DNA from: Triatoma infestans
Taxonomy: Eukaryota; Arthropoda; Insecta; Hemiptera; Reduviidae
Assembly (NCBI GenBank): GCA_011037195.1
Contig: JAAEAF010006768.1
Coordinates: 62,001-126,000, forward strand
Length of the DNA: 64,000 nucleotides
Direction: 5' to 3'
The position numbers and the translations under genes were made by a program. The notes below the pieces were generated by a model. The model made no database searches. It saw only the letters and a list, made by a program, of their open reading frames with translations, and was not told where the DNA came from. Numbering within the stretch: the stretch's first letter is position 1; each line of letters starts with the position of its first letter. Positions 1-12,990 of the stretch are shown piece after piece.

Positions 1-3000
1 GTTGGATGACAATTATTTCAGACCTATTGAGAATTGCTGTAAGAGAAAGTCGTGTTAGTGTTTCACACCCTATTATAATAAATTAGTTTTGCCATTGTGT
101 TCAAGTAGGTGTTAAGTTTTTTCTTTATAATTAGTATGCTTATGTATGATATGAAATGCATTGGCTTGTATTTTGGATGATCGAGTTTTTATTCACTTTG
201 CATCTGATGCATTTTAAATATATAGATTTAATAGATATGTATTGGCAGTTTGCATATTTTTATTAAACTTTTATTTTAATAAATCTAACGTTAAAAGATC
301 GAACAACGTGTGAAGTATAAATTTTGTCAACATCTGTGTGGATTGGGAATTGGCTACTTCAATTTGAATAAATATCTTTTGAAGTAAACTAAAATAACAA
401 TATTTGGAATGTTTCTGTGTGGAACTAACTTCTCCTTTGTCTAGATCATGTTTATGATATCTTATGAATTATTTATTTATTTATTGCTTTGTATTCCCTT
501 TTTTTCTCTCTCCCTTTTAGGGCCATAAAAGAAAGTATAATGAGTGTGTCAATTTCTGAATTATTTCGTAATTTCATTCACAAATTCAGCAGCCAATCAT
601 GTTACACTATCGCAAATATTTCGAATCATTCCGTAAAATTTTTTGTCATTTTATAAAATTAAAATTTGAATATTAATAAAGAAAAGAAATTAATAAGAGA
701 ATGAAGTGTACTGAAAGAGTAATTATCATATAAAAGAGTTCGAACTTTTAATTATATAAAGGACGCTTATTATTAAAAAAAAAAAAACTCTTACATAAAT
801 AATAACTTAAAGAATACTGATTGTCTTGTTTTTTATTTTATTTGTTTATTTTAATTAAAGAGATTTATTGCTTCCTTCTCTCCAGTAGTTTATTATCTAA
901 CGTCCAGTATTTTGTTTTTTTTAAATTAACATTCATACAATCAATTTTTTCAATTTATAAAAACTAAAAATCTGATTTGAAAAAGCAATTATGAAATCCT
1001 AATAATTTAAGTCGTTACAATTTTTCCTAGATAAAAGTGAAAGGCCTGTATTTATTTATTTTTAATTAGTATGCCAAGTTTATAAAGGAAATCGTAAAAA
1101 TGAGTTCGGTTTTAGTGAGCAACAAAATTTTCACTGGCATGCTCTAACACTCAATAAAAGTCTGCTGAAGCAATTGTTATGTCAAATTAATCGCATTTAG
1201 CGTACCAATATAACTCGTACTGGTCATTGGTTCACTCTTACAGGTGACCCATATACTTAACTAAAGCAACCACACCAGGAACTCACATTAGATATTCTAG
1301 TTCGCAGTGGATTTAGCCCTTCCATCGAAACATATTTCTTTGAAATGCATCAATGATGAAGAACCATCAAAGAGATTTTTAAACTAAATATGGATATTAG
1401 CAAGAAAATTATTATTGAGAGGATTCCTGGGATGCTGGGATTGTTCTAAAGTGCCATTTTTATAAATAATAAAGTATGAGCGTGTTACACCAAATTGTTT
1501 ACATGCAACGTTGAAAATTAGACCTCAAATTCCAATTTATTGACAGTTTAAAAAAAAAAAGGGATTAAGTAGTAGCTAAAGCCTTCAATTTAATAGTAGC
1601 TAAAAGCTAATTAATCGTAAGTTTGATGGTGAACTGTTTCTATCCAACATTCCAACTTCTTACTGCAAAGAAACCAAGTAATTTGGCTGTTGACCAAACA
1701 TTAATTGAATCTTGTTGCTGTAATTAGTTGTGGGCTTCGATTTAGTTGTTCCTTAACTTTTTATTATTAGTAGAAAGTTAATTTATTATAAAATGTAATA
1801 AACAAAACAATAACTCCAGTCTCTTATTTTTCTAATTTTTGCAGTTAATATATTTTCATTAAGGTTTCTTACCATTCTTAGAGTAGTGGAAGCATGAATG
1901 GCCTACGATGCTTTGATGAGCCTGTACTTGGATTAAAAGTTGTTCAAAAGCTGGGTTAAGTTTGCTTGTTGGGCCTAAAATTAAAATCCTCATATGTGAA
2001 AATAAAGCAATGAATCTTCTTTGTTGATTGGTTCATGTTATTGTAATTAAATGTGACTTTCTTTTTTTTTCATCTTCGTGAACCTTATGAAGGAATAGAT
2101 TGGGAGTTGCCTTGGAGAAAGGTTCTAGCAAGCGAGGGAGTATGACGAAATAAATTTTACACAGAATGTCTCAAAAGCGAAAAGATTAGATTACATTTAA
2201 GAATCATTTCGCTTCCTACATAAAAGATTCGCTTCAAAATCCGTTATTTTTCTAGAAAGTGTGGTTTTATTTCGGCTGGTTACAGGGGAGCTTCAACATT
2301 AGGTGTTCCTCTAAAATACTACTTCAATGATATACGGTGCTACAATCTACATTACTGCACTAAGTGCATAGCTAGTATTCAAAATTTGAAAACAAATCTG
2401 TTATAGAATTGTATTCTGAAGGCAATTCGACATTAGGCAGTGCATTTCCATTAAAATGAACTTAGTATCATTAAAAAATACTAAGGAAAACTTAGTGAAA
2501 ATACCAAGTTTCAGAAAAATTGGTTAGTTAAAATTGCATTAAGAGAAAGTTTTGTGGATATTTTTCCCCAAACTTTCTCTATAGAATTGTTAAACATTGT
2601 AAATATTAATGCATTTGGACACATTTGTAAAAAGACTATTCCTTATAGTGATAATTTTATCAAAATCAGAAGATAATTGTTCATGAAATATTAATAAAAA
2701 AATTTAATAAGTTCAGACTCTTGAATTGAAATAAAAGGATTAACTTTTAATGAAAATATGGTGTAAATATAAAACCTATATTCTTTTACAAACAAGAATA
2801 TTGTATTATTATTTTTAATTATTTTACATGGTTTTTTGTTAGAAAAACTCTTATTAAAAATTAAACTGTTTTGAATTGCTAATACATTTTTCTATACATG
2901 TTTATTATGAACAGAATGATTTATTAGCCTTACAACGTTTTTTAAAAATTTATTTTTAGAACAAAATAAATTACCTCTCAAAGAGCATTTTTATTAAATA

Positions 3001-3377
3001 AAAGAACTAGTTCAATAATTACTTTCCATAACTGCTGTAATTAATTTAGAATAATCGTATTATTATAAGAGTCTATTGTGGTCTCTTAATTTAAATCATC
3101 TTATTTATAATCTCTTAACATTCCAAAATCAGTCTATTATAGAGATAATTAGCTGTTATCAATCTTGTTTGCATTGATAATAAATGCATTTTAGTTTGTT
3201 ATTTTGAATTATATGTTGTAATAGGTCACAGTAATCATTTGCTCCATTCACCTTTGGATTTTGGATTTTATGGTGTAGCTATGTGGCTTGTAGATGTAAC
3301 CATACTCTTCTAGTAATTATTTCCATGCCCGTCACTAAAGTCAATAAGATCAACTCTGCAGCGCTTGCTTTTTAAGG
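1..3377. other. Upstream AT-rich DNA, no gene seen
   Basis: No exon, RNA gene or long ORF could be supported. The stretch is strongly AT-rich with many A/T homopolymers. A family A end module (TGTAAGAGAAAGTCGTGTTA then GTGTTTCACACC) lies at about 36-70, so a repeat copy runs into the window from the left. Whether this is intergenic or an intron of a 5' untranslated exon of the otopetrin gene cannot be told. Confidence 0.6.
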
Positions 3378-3385
3378 ATCGAGTG

Positions 3386-4871
3386 CAGTGGCGGCTCCTG
3401 ACTTGGATATGTGGGAGTTCAACATTTTTTTTTAAATACTTACATTACCTATCATTATTAGCACCTTGGCTAGATAGAAATCATGAAGTAAGCCAGGAGC
3501 CAGGTATAACTTGCATCCCTCCCCTACAATTAAATATGTTAAATTAACAATAAATCGGTCACTGTGCACCCAGAGAAGAAGTGTGACAAAAGAGTTGTAC
3601 CGTTTGAGTTCGAAAATTAAGTGGTTAACTTAATGGAAATTTTTATTGTCTAAATAAAGTGTTTCAGTTCAAAGGAAATGTCAATGAGTTAGCATCGATT
3701 CTTTGCTGGGTCATATATCTTAGTGATGTTTTAAGTATCAATACCGACATCAAATTTTTATAAATATAAAAATATATATAAATGTAATATATAAAAATCC
3801 ACACATTGGCACAGGCACATTACATCACAAAAAATCTGGTGTGAAACACTCATACAACTTTCTTTTACTCCAGTTCTCAAAATTATAATTGGATAGATAG
3901 ATAGATTAGATACATAGTTTGACAGTATTAGACAAATTTTACAGTTTGTGTACCAAATTTAATGAAATTCGTCGAAAACTGAAAAAAATGTTCAGTAAAA
4001 GCGCACTTCCGGTTTACTACTTTCTTGAAACTCAGAATTTTGGCCATCTATTTGTTACTAGTTAATTTTGTTTGGATGATAGAATTGTATAATCAACTAT
4101 GAGAGCACTTTAGAGAAAAATATAACCTCACCCCTCTCCTAAAAGTGCCCTTAAATGAATTTTACCTGACAAATGTTCCAAATAAAAGTTATACATCTTT
4201 GTATGTGTTTACTTTATATAAGAAGTTTCAACTTTCTACGATTTTTCGTTTTTGAGCTACGCTGTTCACATACATACACAGATCATTTGCTAAAAATAAC
4301 TTTTTTAACTCCGGGTAAGTTCGTTCGTAAGATTGTAAGTAATGTTCAACGCGCTTGTAACCCCCACGCTTATTTTAAAAAAGGTAATAAGAATATACAC
4401 TTTTTTATACTAACACAAAAAATTGTTTATATATATATATATATATCTTAAATTCTCCAGCGCGACGCCCAACTGTGAACCTCCAACTTCCTACCTTTTT
4501 ATAGATCTCCTGATATACATACAACAATATGATAGTGTGAATTGCACACTAGTGTACAATTCATTATACGAACATGTTTAAGGAGCTCCTATACTGATAT
4601 ACGTTCCTATTCTTTTATGTCTATTCTCTGATTTGATAACAAAATTATTAAATTAATTTATTTGATTTTTATTATTATAAACAATTGATAATCACGCCAA
4701 TATATACAATTTTTACTGACTTAATTTCGTAACTAATACAAAAATGAAAATATTGTTTTGAAACTGAAATATTTGATAAAAATATGAAAATTAGTTACTT
4801 TTTTATTTAATTTTTTTTTTCAAATAGCTGGGGGTCAGTCGCGCAATCGCGAATACCAGTAGCCACCACTG
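3386..4871. mobile_element. hAT-like non-autonomous DNA transposon with 8-bp target duplication
   Basis: The left end is CAGTGGCGGCTCCTG (3386-3400). The right end, read on the other strand, is CAGTGGTGGCTACTG (4857-4871), so 13 of 15 terminal bases match as an inverted repeat. The element is flanked by a perfect direct repeat ATCGAGTG at 3378-3385 and 4872-4879. An 8-bp duplication with ends starting CAGTGG is typical of hAT superfamily transposons. The 1,486-bp interior has no transposase ORF, so the copy must have been moved in trans. Inside it, about 3837-4330 is a minus-strand family A fragment, including the GTGTGAAACACTC module and GCGCACTTCCGGTT. Family A either hitch-hiked in this element or inserted into it. 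Confidence 0.85.
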
Positions 4872-4879
4872 ATCGAGTG

Positions 4880-6620
4880 TATCTCGTTCTAAGAGGGTTT
4901 TTACTTCTTTCAAGATATCCTTACTTTATAGAAGTGTAACTAATTTAGTGACTAATAATTGAAATAATTGTGCTACATACCCTTAAACTGATACTAGGTG
5001 GAAATACGTCAATATACATCTAAATGCTAAGTTTAAGTAAAAATGTCTTATTTTACTAATTAACAGACAGGATAATATAATATATTCTAGGTTACTATAA
5101 ATAAATGAAGTTAATTAAATCATAATTCTTGACTACTTCAAAACGACCAAAATTAAACTGCGACATTCTAAGTTTTTAGCAGAGACCTGACAGTGACTAA
5201 CCGACCGTTTAATGAATTGCTAACCGGTTTCCGCATCGTTAATTTTGCAACAGCCACAACATAGATTGCATCCACCATGGCCACTGGGTTTTTCAAAGTA
5301 ACTCGGATTTTGAATGTTTTCATACATTCCTTCGGTTTCTAGCATTTGTCAACGATTCATATTTTCAGTTATATGTGTATGTGAAGTTAGGTACAGCATT
5401 TTTCGGCGGGACCTTAATTAATACGTTGGTTTTTCAAATCCTTGTTCTCAGCTCATGTCATTCTTTCTTACCAAAAAATTTCCTTTAGTCAAATAAGATT
5501 GGTTTACTTCCACTAATGCGATTTCTTGTAATCGTCAATAAAGCTGTTTTGATTTGTCGAAGCTTACAATTTTTTTGTATTTATTTTCAAGTTAGTTAAT
5601 AATTTAATCAAAGACAATGTTGATGAACTAATCACAAAACATTTGCCTTAATTCCGGATCTTCCCTCATCCCGGACTCTTAATAATGAACAAAAAACCTA
5701 ATTAATTATTGGACAATGCTGCATGAAGACAGCTACAAAGCAAGCGGATAATATTAGTAGAAAAAGATTAACGATTATAGTAACTGATATAAATATAAGA
5801 AATTTCATGTGAAAGTTTGATAAAAAAATAAACAATTTTCTAAAAAGTGAGTGTGTGTGTAAGAAAGAGTTTGTCCAGTAATCATGGTATATTATGTATT
5901 TATTAGATATTATCTCAAATAAAAGGTAGAAAGATTATAGAAGTATGATGCCCCAACAATGGAGAAGATAATAAGGTATTAAAGATTGAAGAGTGTAGTT
6001 TTATAGATGGTTAGACAGACAGCTAACCTAATAATACCCGTTTACATTGTAACAAACATATACAGTGAGCAATTATCTTTACCGGATATATAGAAAGGAT
6101 TGAAATTTTAGGTGTGATGCATTGTTTATTTAGTAATATATATAATAGACATTTTTATTTACATGTTTACAAAAATATTAAAAGACGTTTAAAGCCTGTA
6201 AAATATTCATTAAGTAACATCTCCGTTGTTTATAACCTAGGTATTCACTATATATGAAACAGTTTTCTTTAGATTTTTTATTTGAATTACAAACAACATA
6301 AATCTGATGATTTTTTTTGTTATTAAGTCGTTTAATCTTGGATTCCATTGCAATTTTTAGTACTAGCGTCATTTATTAAGTAAAGAGATAAAGAAGTGTA
6401 AATAAAAAAATATATTTACATAGAATAAGTGTACCTTCAGTATAAAAAATTGACATCTGTGTCATCAGTAATAGGTGCAAGCGTCAAGTTCCACAGCAAC
6501 GAAGAAGTGAATTCAAACGTGTAAAACTGCTCACTCCTCAAGACAAAGAATTTGTAATTATCCCCCTCTCCAAATCTACTCATGTGATGGTATATCATTT
6601 ATTTATATAAATAAAGTAAA
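4880..6620. other. AT-rich DNA, nothing recognised
   Basis: No exon or element end could be supported. Short GT-rich and poly-A/T runs occur, for example near 5850. ORFs here are short and lack recognisable similarity. Confidence 0.5.
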
Positions 6621-6790
6621 GTGCATTGCCAGCCGAAAGATCTATTGTTCCCGCCGGAACCTTCTCAAAGCACTACAGGACAGTGAGCTATAGGGGTAGG
6701 AAGAGAAAATCTAAGAATAGTTTTGCTGCACTCGAACTCTGGCCCTCCTTATACGAGCGTGCTGCCAAATTAATGCCGAACCTGAGATTA
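6621..6790 (-). mobile_element. tRNA-derived SINE fragment (family 1), reversed and diverged
   Basis: Read on the minus strand, this contains the body of the SINE that is better preserved at 50658-50900. The segment around 6675-6716 (GGACAGTGAGCT, then AGGAAGAGAAAATCTAAG) is the reverse complement of CTTAGATTTTCTCTTCCT and AGCTCACTGTCC in that copy. Beyond it, toward 6790, a decayed reverse complement of the tRNA-like head can be followed (GCTGCACTCGAACTC). A 77-codon ORF over it is accidental. Confidence 0.65.
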
Positions 6791-7327
6791 ATACATCGCA
6801 TTGAAACTATAAACCATTTGACACTTTACTTAGTAAAGGCCTTCGCATGTGTGAACTGAAAACAGACAAATTTAAAAAAAAAAAACATTTCTTTATAAAG
6901 TAAGTATAGTGTATCAGCTTTTCCGTTAAAAGTAGTGAAAAAAACTGATACTGAAAAGTTGTAACCCTGCAGATATGATGCAGAATACTCTTTTGATACT
7001 GATTTGTAGTAATAGCATAAATATTTTATAGTGAGACATTCTTCCTTTTTTTTCCGTTTGCACCACGAAAGAGGAGAGAGGTTGGAGTCTCGCTTACTCT
7101 TTGTAGTGGGAACTCTAGTTTACCGTCTAGAGGAGCTGATAGTTCGTGGAAATAGCTATCAGCTGCAAAGCTGCTTGAGACAGCGCAAAATGACGTATCC
7201 CTTCACCGATATAGGGACTGGTGGATGCAGTCTTAGAGATTCCTTTAAATGACAGAAAACCATCACTGGCCATTACATATTTTAAAATTAATTTGAGTAA
7301 TTATTAAAATGCTTATTTTGTTTGCAG
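6791..7327. other. DNA just upstream of the first recognised coding exon
   Basis: This less AT-rich stretch (about 7040-7255) precedes the exon and may hold promoter or 5' untranslated sequence, but no defined signal is certain. A clean hairpin is visible: AGCTGATAG at 7134-7142 pairs with CTATCAGCT at 7156-7164 around a 13-base loop. A TGACGTA motif (cAMP-response-element-like half site) lies near 7190. The 73-codon ORF at 7031 has no recognisable features. Confidence 0.35.
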
Positions 7328-7479
7328 AGTGTAGAATGCAGAGGTGTCCCTACTTGCACGAAATGAAGGAAAGATTATTAACTCAGTCGGGTCCAGAACA
7401 TCCTTTTTTGGAAACTGTTGATACAGAGGTGCTAGAGATACACCAGGGTGATGGAACTGGCGTGCCAACTATTGTTAAG
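7328..7479 (+). CDS. Otopetrin exon, N-terminal, probable first coding exon
   Basis: The exon is bounded by the acceptor TTTGCAG (ending 7327) and the donor AAG|GTATAT (7480). The first ATG is at 7336, giving 48 codons that end exactly in phase 0. The peptide begins MQRCPYLHEMKERL and is acidic later (ETVDTEVLEIHQGD). It has no signal peptide or membrane segment, as expected for the cytoplasmic N-terminus of an otopetrin. The start choice is an inference: the frame stays open for two codons upstream to the acceptor, so an earlier coding exon is possible. Membership of the gene rests on strand, phase agreement with 18027 and exon-like composition, not on a recognised domain. A separate gene sharing this region is the main alternative. 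Confidence 0.6.
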
Positions 7480-8854
7480 GTATATTTCATTAAACCCCTA
7501 GTATCATTATATAATATTTAGTGTTTTTAATGATTACATATAATATATTATTAATTTCTTAGCGTTCGATACTTTTAGGCTTAACAGAAGGCAGGTGTAC
7601 GCTGAGTATTCATTCGTAGCTTTAAATAGAAATGCAAAACTAAAGAATGGGTAATATCAACACTTTCTCATCAGTTTTTACTGCTGTAAGAAGAATTATC
7701 AAAGGGAAACACATGTGTTTTGAGTCCTTGAGACCGAAAAAATATACTTCATATTTTGTTTTAAGCTTTACTTGCTTTATCTAAAACTTGTCACTTATAT
7801 TTGGAACATTTATCTGGACAATTGGTTTTAGCGGATTCTAAAATAGTTAAGACCTTTAGGATAACACTAAGTACTACTAAACTTCAATGGAAATCCCAAC
7901 GTTGAAGAAAATTAGTGTGGTAGTATTTCGAGAACTTCAGTCCCACTGCACTCTTGCAGTAAGAGAATAGTGAGTAAATTACGCCAGATTTTTTTTTTTT
8001 TTAACGGATATAGAAGGAATGTAAATAAAAAATTATGTTGAGAAAATAAATTCAAACAATTATGATAAAAATATGGTAATCAAGTTTTTTGTATGATAGT
8101 AATTTCCATATTGATGCCAGGACAGGGTGGTGGCGTGCCTTAATATGTTCCAGTAAACTAACAGTTTGGGACTAGAGTATTTTAACTTACAAAAATCTGT
8201 GATTTTATTTTTATTATCCAATGAAGAAATTGTTTCAAGCAAGCTTTGTTTGCCTTTTTCTGACTTTAATGAACAAAACACATAAACACACAATTAATAA
8301 ACGAAAATTAACGATTTATTTAGAATTGACACAAAGATTGATCAGTTTGATGTATAATAAATGAATAACAGAAATGGCTATAAAATTACTTTAATAATAA
8401 AACAAAAAGGTTCCACACTGCACACAAAAAATGGATTCTCGTCACACAAAACATAAATAACTCTGATTCTCTCAGATCTCAATAACCTCCTCCATTCTAT
8501 CGATTTTTTCATTTTATCGATCTCATGATTCCTACACAAGCTTTCAGTTTTTGGGTACCCAAATTTCTTCGATTTCAACTCGTTTGTTACCACTGTTAAG
8601 TGAAAGGTAATTTTTTATTTATTGTTATAGAACATTTTACAGAAAAGCAGCCACCATAAAAACCAGCTAAATAAATTTTTCTGGATAAAATTTTCGAGTC
8701 AGTCACCTAATGAAGAAGAAAAAAAGAAAGTATTTCTGGATGAAGAATTTTGATTATATTTTAGGATTGATTCCATTTAGGAACCGAACAGAATATTAAG
8801 TTTGAAAAGTTCCTGCGATTTTTTTGTGCACACATGCACTCGCACATACACAAA

Positions 8855-9420
8855 GAAAATCTGGTATGAAACACTCACACGACTTTCTCTTACTGCTTTG
8901 AATACAATTATATAGAAAAATGACAAATTGTATGTTGAACTTGAAAATTTATTCGTTTGTCCCTAACATAATATAAGTGGGATAGTGAAGGTGACGAACA
9001 AACCTATGGCCAGGCAGGAGCGGAATGATTACAAATAGTGGAGAAGAGAGCGTCAGTTATATTGAACAACCTCATATAAAATTTGAAATTTAACGTCACA
9101 GATTCCCGCACAACTACTTAATATCAATTATTTCGGAAAAATATTCAAAATAAAAGTGGTTTCGAGAAAATTCCCCCAAAAAAGAGCGAAAATCTGTTCT
9201 GTATAGAGCAGATTTCTTCAAATTCTTTTCTTCAAATTTGTAATTTTAATAATGCTTCTAGAGTGCTTGAATATTTCCGATGAAAACTCCTTTTCAAAAC
9301 TATGACACGATTGCACGACACTAAGCTACAAATTGGCTAAAAATATTTTGGATTCTTTAGAAAGATATCCCCAAAACATGACTACCAGTGAAAAGTCTAT
9401 TCTGAAAATTTATCGTTTAA
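8855..9420 (-). repeat. Family A interspersed repeat, partial copy
   Basis: This starts with the reversed end module (AATCTGGTATGAAACACTCA at about 8858). It continues with degraded modules that include GTTTCGAGAAAATTC and the start of a decayed CCGGAAA-type segment. It is non-coding, and its borders are approximate. Confidence 0.55.
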
Positions 9421-10167
9421 AATACATAAACTTATTATGATATTTTAATCTTTTATTCCAAGGATGGAAAACATGGTGGCTTAGTGGATTTTGTTATTTT
9501 ATCTTAAAAGTTAGGGAGATCATAAAGTTTCTAAGAACCGTTACTGATAGAAGATCGTGATTTGGAGGAGTACGAGGCTGTATGCAGGCAATTTAGTTAT
9601 ATTTTACGGTATATTTTTCTTGATATTTAGACGTTGTACTTGCTATAGCAAATTGCTGTTATAGTTAAATATTCCATCTTGGCTTTTACAATTGTTCATA
9701 GATAATAAACACCGTATATAGTCAATATGCCATGTTCTCTAACAACTTGGTATAATAGAGAGCCACAACAGTATTCCGTGTTAAGCACTAGCGTTCAGAC
9801 TATTGTCGCGTGATATGATACAATACAGCCAGCCACACGTTGCATCTCCCATTTGAATAAGATGTAAAGCTGTATTTATGTTATCCGGAACTGCTGCGTT
9901 TCCATTCAGGCAAGGGATGACAACCTCTGGTGGGTAGGCAATTGTTTTTCTGTTTTTATTAGGTTTTTTTTATTTAGCATTTTAACTTCAGTGGTATTGC
10001 TCCTTTTATAGATATTTTTAGGGTAATTTTTCACTAAAATTATGTAGTTACTCATTTTTCTGCATTAACCGATCATTGTTTGAAACATACGTGATAATAT
10101 GGGACGCTTCTTGCACTCACTTTTTGGAAATGGAGTTGTTCTTGAAGGTATAATTTGTTTTTAGCAA

Positions 10168-10198
<31 letters not shown>

Positions 10199-10212
10199 AG
10201 AGAGAGAGAGAA
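10168..10212. repeat. Compound microsatellite (TA)n(TG)n(AG)n
   Basis: There are three adjacent dinucleotide runs: TA repeats, then about six TG units, then about seven AG units. Confidence 0.95.
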
Positions 10213-12705
10213 GGTGGTGAACGAGTGTGGATGATGGTTATTGACACACTACTACCGCACTGCACTCTAACTCAAATTTTACGAAACTAAAGAGGAGAAT
10301 GAGTATTATAAGAGTGTTAGAGTGGGCGGGCGAAGAGCGACATTGGTGGCGTAGGCGAGATGTTGTGTAGTTAGTTAAAACTGTTGACTCTTCTAACAAC
10401 GGACTATCTAGATTGGCCAGCTTGTGGAGAACTTTCTGGCCTGTAAAAGGCTTCCTTGATAGAGAGTTTAGTGAACACTCACTCTTTGTGCTAGTACTTT
10501 AATGTTGTTGTATAACAACGGTATGAGTTATATAACAATATCTTATATAACAAAGATTTCTTTGCAGTTGGGATTGTAAGAATTGCATTAAGAGGAAGCC
10601 GCGTTTCACACAAACATTTTTTACTTTCTCTTACTCCTAATAAGAGGAAGTATTGTAATCGTTTCAAATTTTCTACATTAAGTTACACCAAAAGTGCACG
10701 TTTTGATATCCAAAAATAATTATAACCGATAAATTTGGTTTGGGATCTCAAAGTAGTTAGAATACCAGCCCATTTTCCCACATATTTAGTGATGAAAGTT
10801 GGCAAGGAAGATAGACACATATAAAAGAACAGTCACATATCGTTCTTATAATAAAGGTAATAGAATGGTTCGGTGTGGTTTCTTAAAACTATCACGAAAC
10901 ACCATTAGATGTTTTTATTTAAACACGCTAAATACAAAACTAAAAATATAATATACTTGTTCCTCTTTACTTTTTCTTATTTTTCTTGAGATTAAGATTT
11001 CATTGAATTTGTGTTAATTCAGAGAGAGTCAAAAATATCTATATTTTAAAAATAATCTAAATATCTATATTAGTGTAAAAGGTTGTAATGTTACTTGCTT
11101 TGCCATTTTTAGTAATTTTTTTTTAGTATTGAGGATAGTATTATATAATTTTAATTTTAAGTACAATAAAATATGAAATTGGTGTAACAAGAGTTTTTTT
11201 TAATTATAATTCTCTAGAGTTTTAATTTATATATTTCTTCAAAGATGGAATTTTTTACCGTTTGTTTAGTACGTCCTTTACGTTTGGACTATTGGTAGCC
11301 AACTTTTTTGCGGTGATAATTCAAGCGGTGTTGACCCAGCCTCTTGATAAGAAGTGGTGAGCTATAGTTAGTAGTGTGAACCTGATACCAAAAGCCATGA
11401 CTAAATGTCAAAGGGACTCGCACTGCGTGCTTACCACTTGTTCCCAAATAAAACTTTCTGTTTGGTAGGCTTTGTTCCGTTCATGTTCTGTTGTGCCATA
11501 TTTCTTTTTCAAGAGTAAACATGACGTCCCCAGCACCTCCCACAGAACTTTACTAAAATCAGTTTTTCTTGATGGAGAAAAATACAAAGTAATTGTGGCA
11601 AATCTCTGCAATAGTTATTAAAACAAGTTTAAAGGAATCCGTTGGAGACTTGGGGAGAAAATAGTAACAAAGTCATCGAACAAAAAACACAAATTCAGTA
11701 AAAAAAAGTCACATTCCATCATTAACCGATTTTCGTTGAACTTGCAATTTTAGCAATACAATTAATTTTCCTTAACTTTTTATAGTTTATTCTGCTTCCT
11801 TCTTCAGCGTTTATAGGTAACTAGATAACTATAGTTCTTTAGTGGGAAGCCCAACTCGACATCCTACCTCTCCTCAACTTTTTTTAAATCAACATTTTTC
11901 TAGAAATAAGTTTCAAATGAAAGTGTTAAGTGGAATTAAGTTTGGTTAACTGAAAATTTATGTGTCAGTTTAAGGAAATTAAAAAAAAAAAAAAAATCAG
12001 TAAATTAGTACTTTGGGACGAGGGGATTATTCCGAAACTTTGGAATCGAATCTTTTGATGAGGTGGCACACAAAGAACTTTTAAGTTTACAGTATGTGTC
12101 CTCTTAGCAGTATATTTCGGTGGTATTTCTATAGATGCATACATCTGCGTTACTGCTTTAATGACATGGATGGAGACTTGAGAGCCATTTGAATACTCTG
12201 ATAAATGTACAAAGTAAAAATCATCTGAATGTCCGAAGGAAGTTGAAAAATCAGAAGAAATGGAAAAAATTAATTTCCAAAAATAATTACAAAAAAAAAA
12301 AATCAATTATTGACGTAAATCTTGACGAAAGATATAATATTATGTAACAAAATCTAGTTCATAAAGTGTTTTCATTTATTTCTCACGGTTGAAGAATGCA
12401 ATTTCTTGAGGTCAAGGTAAACTAAACTAACGAGTCACTGTAATTATTATGGATTTCTTTTATTTATTTGTTTTAATTTATTTTTTTATATTTGTGGACA
12501 AAATAATTTTTCTTTCCACTTTAGAATTTTTTATTTGACATTGTAACAACAGTTCTCCGCCCGGCCACCAGGTTTGCACCAAGTGGACCTTTCACTAGGG
12601 AGGCACACCCCCACTACACTAGGACTCTCCTACTCCACTACAGAGGGGAGAACTTTCACCGGCTAGACCCGCCTACTGGACACCATCCCTACCACCTCAG
12701 AATCG

Positions 12706-12713
12706 TATATAAG
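12706..12713 (+). promoter_or_regulatory. TATA box of the putative LTR
   Basis: TATATAAG is followed by GGGCC and about 60 bases of C/A-rich then AGAG-rich sequence. It fits an LTR promoter, and its position inside the element supports + strand orientation. Confidence 0.5.
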
Positions 12714-12821
12714 GGGCCATCCACGACCAGAATAATCAGAGAGAGAGAAGTACTCAGCGATTAGAAACTCTTCTAATAGTTTTGGCGCTAGCTAGGCAGG
12801 CCCTTAACTAACTTCTCAGAG

Positions 12822-12990
12822 CATCTGCGCTAGGCAAGAGAGCCAGGCCGTTTACTCATCCAGCGATCACCGTTTCAAGACATCTGCGCTAGGCAGGAGA
12901 GCCAGGCCGTTTGTTCGTACAACGATCACCGATAAGTAGTGTGCGCTAGGCAAGAGGGCCAGGCCACTCTACTCGACGAGCGACGATTGA
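12822..12990 (+). repeat. Three tandem units of about 57-59 bp inside the putative LTR
   Basis: The unit core TGCGCTAGGCA(A/G)GAG(A/G)GCCAGGCC occurs at 12826, 12885 and 12942, that is with periods of 59 and 57 bases. Units one and two also share AGCGATCACCG or ACGATCACCG. A weaker fourth copy (GCGCTAGCTAGGCAGG) precedes them at about 12785. Repeated blocks of this kind in LTRs usually reflect duplicated U3/R regulatory segments. Confidence 0.85.

Larger units (their letters stand above)
7480..12541. other. Intron 1, first part: AT-rich with repeat fragments
   Basis: A minus-strand family A fragment runs from about 8855 (GGTATGAAACACTCACACGA) to about 9420. A simple-repeat tract (TA)n(TG)n(AG)n occupies about 10168-10212. 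Another family A end module sits near 10573-10630. Around 10210-10470 is a less AT-rich stretch without a recognised identity. No exon could be supported. The 113-codon minus ORF near 12000 is T-rich and looks accidental. Confidence 0.5.

Noticed and set aside
10099..10147. Possible small first exon starting ATGGGACGCTTCTTG and ending at GTATAA
   Set aside because: It would end in phase 1, which does not fit the otopetrin exons that follow, and it is too short to judge.
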